DNA from: Astrocystis sublimbata
Lineage: Eukaryota; Ascomycota; Sordariomycetes; Xylariales; Xylariaceae
NCBI GenBank assembly: GCA_022453515.1
Contig: JAJNNY010000005.1
Coordinates: 248,001-312,000 of the forward strand
Direction: 5' to 3'
Length of the DNA stretch: 64,000 nt
The notes beneath the pieces were generated by a model that did no database searches, was not told the origin of the DNA, and saw nothing but the letters and a program-made list of their open reading frames with translations. The translations under genes were made by a program, and so were the position numbers. Position 1 is the first letter of the stretch, and every line of letters starts with the position of its first letter. Positions 12,532-24,291 of this stretch are shown here, one piece after another.

Positions 12532-13242
12532 TACGTACCGTTGCAGCCGCCTCCAATACGTGGGTCTGGGTACATGTAGGTCTGGGACCTGGCCCGCTCG
12601 CTGGGTACATTTCCAAAGTGCAATCTTGGAAGAGCTGAAGCGTACCTGCGCATATGCACTGATGCAGCCAGAGACAGAGATCGAATCGAGGGGAGGGCGG
12701 GTGCCACAACCGACGCCCCCTTTGCAGCCTTCTTTACTCGTATTTTCCTTCCTCGTTGAGGCCATCCGAATGGTCAGTTGTCACCCTCTAAGTGAAAGCG
12801 GGAGAACATAATTAGAACAAGACTACGGTGCCTAGGGCATGTCTTGGTCTGCGATCAGATCATCCAAACCAGAACAGCAAGACGCTATCCGGCCTAGACT
12901 TTCTCAAGCGTCCATGTTAGTTAGCTTGCGGCGCTGAACTCGAGCGACCCTCGCGACCTTCATCTTCTTGGTCGACCTATTATTCTTCCATCTTTCAGCC
13001 GCTGCACACCAACCGTTTCAGGTGCAGCATGTCAATTGAAGATCCCCCATCCGTTCTTGCACACTGAGCACCCGTTCGCCTTCATCATCCCACTGGCCTG
13101 GCGGGGTCTGGCCAAACGTGCACGAGGCAGATCTTTGTTGTCTGACTAAGGACGTTGCATAGCTTGTCGTCTTTTTTTTTTCTTTCTCTCCCTGATGCAA
13201 ACCTCGCTGGATTCCGTGCTCGGGTAGTAAGTGAAAGTGAAA

Positions 13243-16021
13243 ATGTCGGAAGACGAGCAGGTCGCGAGACCTTCAAGATATCGCAGCTTGCGCCAGACCA
13301 TCTCGGCGCCCTCGCCCGACAACAACCCGAGAACCACCAATGGCAACCACACGCCTGATCAGCGCCATGGAAACTCCATAGCCAGCTCCTTGTCGCGATC
13401 TATGTCGCGATACCGACGCCGCGCTGCCAGCGTTACTGCTGACATGGACAACCATGCAGCAGCAAAGTCTGGTCTCGATAACGCACCCCCAGTGCCAGCT
13501 ATTCCATTATCAATAAAGCGTGCATGGACGGCTGGTCCCAACGAAGACACGGTCAAATCTGCTGCTCAGTTTCGACGGACTGAGGCACAGCAGAGGAATG
13601 CTCGCCCAGCAACTGACGACCGTGACACCAGCCCTAGGGGAGCATATGGCAGCAATCGTGGCCAGCCGGTAATGCCCAAGCAAAGCATGCAAAACGGGCC
13701 GCCTCCACCTCCACCTCTAGACGTTAGTTCAGAGGAGGAAAGAAAACGTCTGCTCGAGGAACAGAAGAAGAAGGACTTGCAGAGGTTGGAGGCAGAACTC
13801 GAGAGCTGCCAGAGAGTCAAGACCCAGGTGCATAAAGTCAGAAGCCCGGTTGTTGAGAAATTCGTTGCTTTGGCGATGGGAAGCAAGGGTAGCAAGGATG
13901 GGTTGTTGTCTCCCGCACCTCCGATCACCACTTCTGCTAGATCCAACACCCGGGCACGCAGCCAAGAACCTGCGAATCCCTTGCTGGCCCGCATTGAGCC
14001 CGGCGGGAGAGGTGTTGTGCCACAGACGGATGCTCCTACGTCGGCTATTAATGCTGGAGATCGCGTAAGTAGTGTAAAATCCTACATAATTTGTCATGGA
14101 TCTGGACGGCTGATTGTGGGTATAGAACGTAGCGGTCCGTTACCGTCATCACACATTCAGCTTACATGTGACTCCGGAAACCACACCTATCGATCTCATT
14201 GCGCAGATGTCAAGCGAAACGGCCTACAATCAAGAGATTGACCCCGAAAGGTGTCTCGTGCTAGAACAGTATGGCATGTTAGGACTTGAGCGTCGATTGC
14301 GTCGGTACGAACGGGTTCGAGATATCTTGAATTCCTGGGACAATGACGCCCAGAACCAGCTGGCGATGGTGATCCCAGACTCGCGCGAATCCCATGACGA
14401 TCTCCACGTTGGTGCGGTTGCCGACTACAACCAGCCTCCCCCGGGATGCCAGTTCTATATGTACCACTCCAACCGCCCTGGAAAGTGGGATAAGCGATGG
14501 ATCACATTACTCGAAAGTGGCCAAATCGTGTGCGCAAAAAAGCCTAACGCCAAAACAACTGATAAGAACACAGTCGGTCTATGCCATCTCTCCGATTATG
14601 ACATTTACACGCCAACCGAGTCACAAATCAGGAGGCGTATAAAGCCACCCAAGCGTTACTGTTTTGCCATCAAATCCCAACATAAGACGACACTTTTTCT
14701 GAATACAGACAATTTCGTGCAGTATTTCAGTACTGAAGATCCCAAGGCAGCGCGCAAGTTCAAGCAGAGAGCACATATCTGGCGGAGTTGGTATCTAGTC
14801 GACCGCTTTCCAGAAGCCCGAAAGAAGCAGACTGGCTCAGGACTAGATTCCAAGGTGGACACCTCCCTCGGGTTCCCGCCAACTAGAAACACATCAACCA
14901 GAGTAGATGATATTGCTGTGGGAGACGGACAACGCCCACATGTGCCTGCTGATACACCACGCGAACCACATCGTGATGCGAAACGGTCCAACAAGCGACT
15001 GTCGCTATCTGGCACAGACATTCCAACACAACAACCAAATTCACCTCCCAGAAATGCCGATGATCAGCGAATTCGGCGGCGCCTTTCTAAAAGGGAAAAT
15101 CCTGATAATAACTATCATCAGGCGTTCGCAAGAGAAAGTGAAGAGGGTTTCACTGGTGGCTTACTTGGAGATGAATACGACAGTCGGAAACAGGCGCTTA
15201 CCACAACAGACACAAGGAGGAGACCTCAGGAGCCTGCGTTTACTGAAGGTCCCTCGCTGCTGAACGGTCGACAAGGCCCGGAGCCCGCAGCAGACAATAC
15301 TGAACCGCCTTCATGGTTTCCTTCTGCACGGGAACACACTACCAAACAGCGCCCTGATGAGACTACCGTTAGCCGGCCTCCAATATCAGGAAGCGCTCCA
15401 ATCAAGCGCCGCCTGTCCCTAAATGCAGGAACTTCCAGGCCAAATGGGCTTGCGTCTCCAGCCATCCGGCCGTCCACACAACACAACTCCCAATTTCCAG
15501 ACTCGCGCACACACATGCAGTCTCAGCCGAATTCCCCCGCCTTACAACCTACCGGTCTGCCAAACTTTGACCGCAATGGACCTCCCACACCTCTCGTTGA
15601 CCTCACGCCAAAGTTCCAAGAAGCACCCCAATGGTCAAAGGAAGGAAAAGGCCACGGAGTGAAGCCCCCAGAGGGTATTGCTCACCTGGTCGATTTTATT
15701 TCCGCGGGGAATGGGACCGACCCCCTTTCGAACCGCAATATTATTCGTCGACCCACCACGTCAGGGACTGGGTCACAAGGGCGGACGCGGAGTATGAGCG
15801 CAGCAACAAGTGCCGGGAGACCGTTGTTTGACGATGCCCCAGCTATGCCAGCGCTGCCATCACGACTAGCCAATGCGCCGGTTCAGCGTCGGGGATCGGT
15901 AAGAAACAAAGAAGACGAGCAAGAGAGAGCGAGACAGAGAAATCGCGAACGGGAATATCGAGAAAGAGCGGCTGCTTATAATGCTGTGCCTGGCAGGACA
16001 GGAACCCTCAAGGTTGTCTGA
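13243..16021 (+). CDS. RA-PH domain adaptor protein
   Basis: Exons 13243-14064 and 14126-16021 encode 905 aa. ATG 13243 follows an in-frame TAA a few codons upstream. Residues 1-150 are basic and disordered, a PPPPPPLD proline stretch lies near 153, and a charged coiled coil (SSEEERKRLLEEQKKK) spans about 162-200. A Ras-association-like fold follows directly after the intron (about 275-360; VLEQYGMLGLERRLR), then a PH domain (about 378-500; GKWDKRWITLLESGQ through the final Trp). The remaining 400 residues are disordered, with repeated RRRLS/KRRLSLS phosphosite-like motifs, and end in an Arg/Glu-rich helix. The coiled coil-RA-PH order is that of animal MRL/Grb7 adaptors, which link small GTPases and phosphoinositides to the cortex. 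A similar role at the hyphal tip is inference; substrate and partner are unknown. Confidence 0.88.
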
Positions 16022-16660
16022 TCCTTGAGTCACCGACCTTGCGCCTTTACCAACAAATAATACTAATCCAGCGACTACCCCCTGAGCGATCCCACTTCTG
16101 GTGTTTCGGTCATTTGTTACAGCATATTTACCTGCTTTTGAGACATATGGATGGACTGATTATTGAGTTATTGGAGAACCAAGCGTCTTGCCTTCGAATA
16201 CAGCTCCGGACGGGCCATAGGAACTTTCATCGATACACGATTTCACGATCAATGGGGAATTTCCAATGCCAAAATTTTATTGATCCATATTATTTACAAC
16301 TTCTTTGTAGCATTATCAACCTTGTTTATGGCTCTATAGAACTTAAGATGATGGCTATATATCGACCTATGTTTCTTCTATGTAGCTAAATTTGAAGATG
16401 TATTAAAAAACGTTATTCACACAAGTCCCGATTGTCCAGCATATCCTCATTCGACTCATGATTCTGGCAAGATCTAGCCATTATGACAGTATGACACTCG
16501 AAGAGTGGTGTTGTAATTAGAATCAAATCCTTGGCTGGCTGTGTCATGCTGCAATGAACAAGATCTACCAGGACCTCAAACAAGGCCATTGTTTCACCCC
16601 GTAATTTCCAACGAATTTCAACGGTATAGAAGTGAATATCGAGATTGTCATAGATGCTGG
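16022..16660. other. Convergent 3' intergenic region
   Basis: This is the space between two convergent stop codons. It is AT-rich and presumably holds both 3' UTRs and polyadenylation signals. No other structure is evident. Confidence 0.6.
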
Positions 16661-17771
16661 TCAGTCCTTCTCCCTGAGCTGATTGCTATCAGCATCCATC
16701 TCTACCGCCTTCAGTTGTCGGCTAAACCTGATAGCACTCAACTCGTTCGTGTAAGACTGCCCGTCCAACTCAACGGCATTCATGCCCTCCTTGTCCTTTG
16801 CATAATACCCCTGCGCGACGTCGCCATCGGCGGCAGCAACTACCGGTTTCCCATGGCTGTCATCGAGCTCCGCCACTTGGGGCTGCCGCCGTCCGCTCCT
16901 TATCTTCAGCCATAACAGCACCGCAACAGCCAACAACCCAGCCAGCACACCAATCACTATCCCCGCGATGGCACCGCCGCTCAACCCGTTCTCGTGTTCG
17001 GCTGTCGTGTTCTCGTTGCTCGATAAGCGGCTTGGCGACGCATTTATTGTTGATGTGCTTTGCGACGTAGATGTAGGCTGTGGTTTCAGGGCGTTCGCCA
17101 TAATGTCCGTCGACTGGAATCCGACTTGGATCTGGTACGCGTTTATGCCACCTGCCAAGCCTGTCGATACTGTGTCCGAGGTCTTCCCGGATTCCACCTC
17201 CCCTACGCTCCATACGCGCGTCGTGGCGGGATCCACGGCAGTGAGGCAGCCCAGCGTCGACTCCCAGCCGTATTGGGGTTCTGTTTGGCATACGAAGTCT
17301 GCGTGACTGTTGTTGCGCCGAGCATGTGTTAGCAAGCAGCTTATGCATAAGCCTTTCTTTTCTGTATGGTTTGCCCGAAAAAAATCACTTGACATGAGAA
17401 ACTCCGAGCAGACATGTGCTCTAGTCTAAGAGTATTATCGTGACGAAAGGGTTTGAAATTGTTACATACGTCGGACAACACCTCACCACCGTCTCCTCCA
17501 CCGTGCCCGCGACATTGACAGAGCTGCACGCCGACGTGTAGCCCGTGGGGCAACGCGCTGGCGAGTAGTACTCGGCCGTGTTCCCCGAGTAGCCGCTCGG
17601 GTAGCAGCTCGTTTGCTCGACGGGGCCTTGAAGCAGGTAGTAAAAGCCCGTCGACGATGTGAAGTACTTGTAGACGGAATCCAACGACTCGGCGCAAGCG
17701 TTGTCCAACACGAAGCCCGTCGGCAGCGGGCCGAGGTTCGTCAGTTTCGTGGGCCCTTTGCCGCCGTCCAT
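16661..17771 (-). CDS. Single-pass membrane protein with Cys-rich ectodomain
   Basis: Exon 1 is 17771-17470, the intron 17469-17307 (163 bp) and exon 2 17306-16661, giving 315 aa. The acceptor was chosen because it restores frame and yields the run CCPTHADFVC. The N-terminal 110 residues carry paired cysteines in a pattern (CYPSGY...CPTGYTSAC...CCP...C) that I recognise from many uncharacterised fungal surface proteins. A Ser/Thr-rich stalk follows, then one transmembrane helix (about 212-233, GAIAGIVIGVLAGLLAVAVL) and an 80-residue cytoplasmic tail with Tyr and acidic residues. No classical signal peptide precedes the ectodomain, so the helix probably acts as signal anchor with the N-terminus outside. 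The layout resembles wall-stress sensors, but no function is demonstrated. Confidence 0.8.
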
Positions 17772-19386
17772 GGCTTGCTTTGATTATAAATCTATACGGG
17801 AAAAAAATAAAGAAGAAAGAAAATGAAGAGTACTGTATGAATTACGTTTGTAGGGGTATCTGGCGACTGATGCGGCGTGAACGCTTCTGAGGAAAATGCG
17901 GAAAAGGGAATATTTACTGTATAGTGAAGATGGCCAACGAAGGAGGCCCACAGCCGAAGAAAACAATAAAGGAGTCTTGATTCCCGCATGATCATTTCCT
18001 CCCTCACAGCTGGGCGCTGGGCGATTCCACTACTGTCTGAAATTGTGGAATTACCTACCACTGTTAAATATCAAGGGTTCGTGGCAGGCCATCCTTGTAA
18101 ATTATCCAAGCTTCAAGTCTGGAACGAGCTCCACAGTCTCATATCTAGCTGAATGGCATCAACACACATAACACATCGATCTAGCCTTCAATCTTTCATA
18201 ATCAACACCATGGATCCAAAGACCTTGCATAGCCCGCAAGCAAAGATCCAGTACTGTGTCGGCATAGGCAATTGTGAAATGTCAGTCATTGAAAGATAAG
18301 CTACCTAGGTAGCTTCGTGAATGGACGCGGTCACAGTCGCCAGTAGTGGCGTGGTGTAAGTATCATCACCCTGGCACTCTCAATCCATAGTTGCCAGCGC
18401 AGGGTTCTGTGACGGAAAAGGGCGGTATCCTAAAATAGATGTACTGTCCAAGAAACTCCTAAGGTTGCTGAATAATCACCAATAAGGCAACGATGAAATG
18501 CTGAATGGTAGTATATGAATTCTCCCTCATAGCTGAATTATCATCTGTATGTCCTGTGTGCCTTCGTAAATAGAGATGAGGTAGTTCAGATGCTAGGTAG
18601 TTAGCTACCGTCTCTCAGCTCCAATGCCTTGCCTATAAAAGCGTCACTATGGCTGGTTATCGCGACAACCACACCACTTCCATATTGTAGACTTGGTCGC
18701 ATTAAGTAGTTTTACGATGCTGGTTAAGTGGTCTTCGACACTGGACAGTGACCCGTTTATCGTTTACGAGTAGGTATGGTTGACGAGACCCAGAGGGCCA
18801 GAGTATGTCGGGTCAGATATCGAGACCTTAGATCTCACTATCGAGACCCCAAACTTGAATAACAAAGGCAAGATCTGTCCCGTAAAAATTGACTTTTCTC
18901 CCCTTTCGAGTTCTTTAACATGAGATGAAAGAAGAGCACTAGGTAAGTAGTAATGGACCATCAAGTACCTAGATACGCTGTGCCTCATCAGTGCAGCTTC
19001 GCATTACCTAGACGTGGGCCAGAATGTTGCATGTGCCACATGGGCACATAATATGTTGATGGTATTATCGAAGCTCGGCAGCGTTGCCGAGGTTGCCTCG
19101 ATGGACAAGATGCCTTACTGTAGGTATGTTTGATCCTACAAGTCCATACCTACCACAACTTCCAAGTCATGTCTCCCATAATATTTCACGGCGACCCGAT
19201 CTGCTTACTCCTAATACTATGGCATACGCAATGCACCTTTAAACCTTTAACGAAGTTTGTGCATACCTACCCGAGAACGCGACGCAACGCATGCATGCAT
19301 AGCTGCTTAGTCTCATGCCTCGCATGCCAGGGGCCCAGGACCGAAAGTCGGTCTGCATCACGTTTCAATGGCCGGTCTGCCTGATG
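17772..19386. other. Intergenic region, 1.6 kb
   Basis: This holds the upstream region of the Cys-rich membrane gene (reading left from 17772) and the 3' flank of the MAT2B-like gene. CTACCTAGGTAG-type motifs occur at 18301-18312 and near 18594. No gene is seen. Confidence 0.6.
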
Positions 19387-20596
19387 TTACTTCCTGAAAG
19401 CGCGCACGTGCCACCGCCACCATGCGACGAAATTCTGCGTCTGGACATCGACGCCTATCTGCTTCAGAGCTGCCGTGCTAAGATGGCAATCGTAGGGCCT
19501 TTGGACGGCGGCGTTCGGATCGTTGCCCTCAGTGTTGGGCTCGATAGCCGTGATTGGTAAACCCATGATGTCGCTGAAAGTTTGACAGATCTCGTATTTC
19601 GTCATCTTGTCCTCGGATGAGAATTGGAGAATCCGTGGGAGCGCAGAACGATTATCGCTGCCCATATATTTTGCGGCCACATCTGTTAACATGCGTCAGC
19701 ACATCCAGAGGGACAGCAAGCAAGTACACCCAAAAAGCAAAGCGATGGGCAGGGAGGCTAAATACCGTGACACACACGGCCCACGTCCTCGGTGTTCGTC
19801 GGGTACCGGAGCGCCCAGTGGTCCATCTGGATTTTGGCATTCTCGGGCTCCTGGGCCTTCCAGACGCTGTCCATCAACACATTGATGGCACTCTCGGACG
19901 GCACCTCGGCATCGCCGTATAGGACAGGGACTCGGAGGACGACGCCAAGTCCGGACTTGCTCTCCTGGTCGAATACGCGCAGCACTGCATGCTCGCCATC
20001 TAGCTTTGTTTGTCCGTACAGGTTCGTGGGCTGTGGGGTGGCATCTGCTGCATATGGAGCATCACCAGGCTTGCCTGGGAAGACGTAGTCGGTCGAGATG
20101 TAGATGAGGACAACGTCGCGGGCGGCGCAGAGGGAGGCGAGGGTTTCGGTGGCGGTCACGTTCAAAGCTCGCGTGCCTTCGGGGTCTTTGTCGCACTTGT
20201 CGGGGAACCGATTGGCGGCGCCTAGGCACGCCGTTGATGTCAGCTGGGGCGCGTTTCTAGGTAGGTGATGCTGGGATCGGTGTTGGTGTTGGTGCTGGTA
20301 TTGTGTTTCGGCATCGGCGAATCTTACAGTGAACAACAACGTCTGGTCTGGCATAGGGTAGTTGCGTTAGCCTGTCCAGTCCCGATAGTCGCCGGTAGCG
20401 TAACAACGAACTTGACTTGGTCCAGCACGGCCTCAACCTCATCTCTCTTTGCCAAATCAAGCTTCAGCACGGTCGAGCCATCAGCACGCGAATGCCCTGT
20501 GCCCTTGACGTCCCATTCTGCTCGCTCAAAAGCCTTCACGACCTCTCGACCAAGTAGCCCGGTCGCACCCGTGATAAGTGCTTTCTTTGTCGACAT
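19387..20596 (-). CDS. MAT2B/RmlD-like NAD(P)-binding short-chain reductase (4 exons)
   Basis: Exons on the minus strand are 20596-20412, 20347-20328, 20221-19766 and 19682-19387, joining in frame to 318 aa. The Rossmann motif TGATGLLG sits at residues 9-16. The active-site-type YGQTK (Tyr137, Lys141) and the sequence RYPTNTEDVGRVC are typical of the RmlD-like family. That family includes the regulatory beta subunit of methionine adenosyltransferase and dTDP-4-dehydrorhamnose reductase; the fungal members most resemble MAT2B. Exon 2 is only 20 nt and encodes PDVVVHC together with the next exon; skipping it breaks the frame. The first donor is the unusual GTTCGT. The ATG at 20596 has G at -3; an in-frame ATG at 20824 would add 76 residues but sits in a weak context. 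Reductase versus regulatory role is undecided. Confidence 0.88.
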
Positions 20597-21204
20597 GACT
20601 TGCCGACGAGAACAGAACTCGCAATGGCTGAGTGGAAGAGTCTGTAGGTAGAGTGACTCTGGAGGTTTGTAATGCGATCCAAGCCAGTTGGAGGCGTGGC
20701 AAGGTTGAGTTGAGGTATGTAGGTTGTGACGTATTATGGAGCTGAGGAGGGGCACTGAGCTCGCATGGTGGTGGAATGAGTGGACGGGGGACTTGGTGCC
20801 TGGAGCTTGCAAAAGCCAAGACATTTAGTTAGCCTGGCACCCTGGGTGCCTGATCAGCCAGCACCCTCGGCGCCTTAGGCATGCCTTGGCCCTTAGGGCT
20901 GATGTTTTGCTGGTGGCAGCTCGTGGCGCTACCTCTGCCCCAGGCCTTGGCAGCGCCATGGCTGCCGATTGATTCATACAAGGTACCTAGTCCACGCGAC
21001 TTAGACACTTCCAGACACCAAACAGCACACCTAACCCATGCATCATCGTAAAAGAAGTAGCAGGAGCAGAGGTATCAAGGGAGCTGAGGTTCGAAAACAA
21101 TATAGCCCTTTCTTTTTCTTCAACTTATCTTCTTCAATTTTCTTCCATATATATCATAGGGGTATCATAATGCGGCCTCATCTCCATCACAATCATTCGT
21201 CCGT
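20597..21204. other. Intergenic region between the MAT2B-like and AIM6-like genes
   Basis: This is the promoter and leader of the MAT2B-like gene (which reads left from 20596) and the 3' end of the AIM6-like gene. It includes a possible 76-codon in-frame extension up to 20824 and a stretch of imperfect CTTGGC/GCCTTGG direct repeats near 20840-20950. Confidence 0.55.
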
Positions 21205-22416
21205 CTACCATCGTTTCCTCGTAGCAGCCCTCAAGTCATCCACGTTTAACATATCAGCCCCTTCCGCCACAAGCGTGTGCCATATCTTGTTTCGCAACGT
21301 GACCGGCCAAGACGGCGTGTTCCAGTATCTGACCCTCAGTCCTCTCCTGTGCGCGCCCTTGATCTGTCCCCTGATGCGCCGAAGCTGCCTGTCGTCGATG
21401 TTGGACCACACCGTCCCGATGGTCGCTCTGAAATCCACGCTCGCATAGAATGAATTGGTGCTGTTGTAGACGAAAGGCCCGTTTTCTTCCACTGTCATGA
21501 GCGCATCGGGATCCTCATAGAACTCGTCCAGCGGCGCATCGAAGAAGATGTCCCTGTACGTCGAGTTCCGCTCGAGGATGTCAAACGGCGTATTGCCAGT
21601 ACCCACCACTGTGACTTGGCGCTTGTGCACAACGCCATTTTCCACAGAGGATAACCAGTTCCTGGCTCGTAGGGGCTCCAGTTGAGCCTCAACTGCCGAG
21701 AGTGTCTTGGCACTGTCTGTCTTCAAATCCACCAGGAGGACTATGGTCTGATCGGGATCGGTATCGAATGCACCGCGCCGACTTTCGTTATATAACGGCG
21801 TCGGAAGGTTACTTTGCGTTAGTATCTCTACGAGGGGGTTTACGTAGAGCGATTGAAAAGTGCGGTATGGTGTCAGAGAAGCTTTGTCGTGCCCGACATA
21901 GAGTTCCTGATCCCTGTCGAACAGCCAGACATCTGCCTCGATTCCGGTGCAACCCGCGTGGAGTGCAGAGAAGACTGGGACTTTGCGCCAGTAGTCGTTG
22001 TGCGAGTGACACGGCACGGGAACAACGTCTCGCAGGAAATTCGTCGGGTACCAAGCCAAACTTTCCGTTCCGCTACCGGGCCGACCCCAGTTGGCGAATA
22101 CGTAGTCGGGATCATCCTCGATGCCCCAGATACTTTTCGCTATTGACAGTGCTAAACTCATGAACAGGAGAGCAGCTCTGGACGACACGGTCAGTCGAAG
22201 GAATCAGCACTTCGCCTGAGGATTGTTTACTTACAAGATAGTTGACCCCCACAACGTACTGCGAGACAGGTATCTTGTGATATAGCCGCTATACCGTAGT
22301 AAAGAGTGAGCTTTCCCGGCAGCCTTCTCGGATTCTCTGTCCTCTAGAAATGGGGTATAGTGGTCTTCTGACATGCCACCCGTTGGGCGATTCCGTCTGC
22401 TCTTCAGGAACAGCAT
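21205..22416 (-). CDS. AIM6-like membrane-anchored PI-PLC/GDPD-fold protein
   Basis: Exons 22416-22235 and 22177-21205 (57-bp intron) encode 384 aa. ATG 22416 is the first in frame and has A at -3; a second in-frame ATG at 22374 would remove 14 residues. The splice joins STIL to AALLFMSLALSIA, recreating one transmembrane helix (about 58-77), which supports the intron. The lumenal or extracellular part has the PLC-like phosphodiesterase signature: PCHSHNDY (His118, His120, Asn121) and GIEADVWL (Glu141, Asp143). The family includes yeast Aim6, whose deletion affects mitochondrial inheritance. A phosphodiester substrate is implied by the fold but is not known. Confidence 0.87.
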
Positions 22417-24291
22417 TCTGCGGGAATGCGCCCAGTTCTCGGCATATAAATGTATAAATGGTTTTGAGCGGGTATGAATTTGGCCAAAATAAACAGATAA
22501 ATGGAGGGTCACAATCGTCACCCAGACTTGTCTACGATTGATCTTATGTGGCGTGGATAATCACTAAAGGATCAGCTAACACATCTTGTAAGCATGTCAG
22601 GCCTTCGACGCTGTGCCGCAAGCCATTGACGCCGAGGGTAGAGAGGAGACAATGACAATAACGTCAGGGTTGACAATTGATTATGCGGCTTAGTAGTGAG
22701 GATTCCGAAGGGATGGTAATCCAGGAAAAATCAGCTTCGCCCACGAGACAGCCATTCCGCCAGGCTGCCACATATATATGGCACATGGAACACTGTCAGT
22801 CCTACGAGCTCCAGTATGGCCTCATGACCGGGGACAGGCTAGTAATCTACGGGACATGGACTACTGCACGAAGCTCGTGGGCGGAATAGAGGCTACAAAT
22901 CACCACCCCACCCGCAACTACTTGCTTGTTGCAAAATCCAACAGTCCAAATCTGCGGCAGTAAAATGCTTATTGCTACACTTATCGCCCGGGGCCTGATG
23001 ATGGCACCGACGCTAGGAGAGCGAGTAGGGGGACCCGTGAATGCCGCTGGGCTGCTCATTGGTCAGTCGCAGAGGGTTGGCTGAGCGCCATCATGCTGGC
23101 GTAGCAGTGGAAACTGGAGCTACTGGTTGAACGCGAGGTCCAGATCGTGCGGACTTGGACAGCAGTGGGCGAGGAGGGCAGGACTTGGCAGGGTCCTGTG
23201 CAGCTAACGAGTGGTGGATCTGCACATGTAATCACGTCAATCATCGTCAGCAATACGAACACGCCGCCCTCTGCTCGCGAACAGAGGCCGGATCCCGCAC
23301 GGAGTCAGACCGCCTGCTGACCAAACCAAGTCTGGATATCTAGGCCTCACTGCCCTGCCTAACCAATCCACCATCTGGTACGTTCCTGCGCCAGCCGCTT
23401 CTTAATGCTTGATTCGGCTTAGGCTTACATAGTAGAATACTTTGTATTCATGGTGTGTCAAGCTTATTGTAGTAATCCATGATGAGTGGGTACCTCTAGG
23501 TAGGTATGAGCCGGATGTGGTGAAACAAAGATATTGACTCGGACTCGGAACTGCCTGGCCTGCCTGGGGTTAAGATGGAGGGCTAGGGGGTCGAGGTCCT
23601 AAGTATGTTTAGCTATTTAATATTTCGAAGTATAGTCAGAGTATGTAAAGTATTAAGAACTATTTAATAGTTTTAAAACAGCTGGAATATGATTATAAGG
23701 GTCAAGATAGCTTCAAAAGTAACTAAATTGGGCAACCAGCGGAATAAAGTTTTCGACCTCGAGATGTGCTGTGGGTCTAAGTCTGCCGATCAGGTTCCCT
23801 AGTTTTTATTGACCACCACCTCTGGGGGTCTATGGATAGCTCACCTAGCTAGGTACCTCCTACCTACATAGCACCTCTCAGGTCTGGGCCACCTGCCTCG
23901 CCTGCCTGGCATCCTGGCTCGTAGTGGGCAGCAGAAAACCAGGTGCTGCCAGACAGACGGGACAGATGTCTTGACCGCCTACTAAAATTAAGTTAGCTCA
24001 ATACGTCTCTGTCCTGCAAATTATTCTGCCACCAGCCAGCCTATTCGCGGATTGTTGCAGAACATACATGCAACTGTGGACTGAGATCCAGACACAGGGT
24101 AAAATCAAGCCAAGCTCGTCCACGCAACCGACCCTTCTTAGGCCTCATCGGGTCGCGCACGACCTCTTACACTTTCGGCCAGTCCACAGACAATTCTGGC
24201 AGTATGCCACACAAACATACGCGCAGACAGCAGGACGAATCAACGTAAGTCACAATAATGCAACCTTTTGCGATCACAGAACATTGCTAAA
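22417..24291. other. Divergent promoter region, 1.9 kb
   Basis: This lies between the AIM6-like gene (-) and the coiled-coil gene (+). It has TACCTCTAGGTAGGTA near 23490-23506 and CACCTAGCTAGGTACC-type palindromes near 23843-23870. An AT-rich patch spans about 23,600-23,740. No gene is evident. Confidence 0.6.
23600..23740. other. AT-rich patch, possible RIP-altered repeat relic
   Basis: A run of A/T-rich sequence (for example AACTATTTAATAGTTTTAAA) with sharp edges lies inside otherwise balanced DNA. TA dinucleotides are abundant, as in repeat-induced point-mutated elements, but no element ends are visible. Confidence 0.25.

Larger units (their letters stand above)
8418..13242. other. Intergenic region, 4.8 kb, with repeats and an AT-rich stretch
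   Basis: No gene is supported. A 174-codon frame beginning just after the ferritin-like stop lies in a pyrimidine-rich stretch and is most likely 3' UTR. An AT-rich segment spans about 9,930-10,290. Tandem GGTA/ACCT repeats lie at 11441-11482 and a long hairpin at 12481-12531. The last 250 bases before 13243 are pyrimidine-rich and probably promoter and 5' UTR of the next gene. Confidence 0.6.

Noticed and set aside
12560..12811. Short open frames between the hairpin and the RA-PH gene
   Set aside because: They are below 90 codons, have no motif, and similar frames appear on both strands.
24068..24279. Possible upstream exon and 5' UTR intron for the coiled-coil gene
   Set aside because: The GTAAGT to CACAG interval is only 35 nt, too short for a fungal intron, and the upstream frame has no conserved content.
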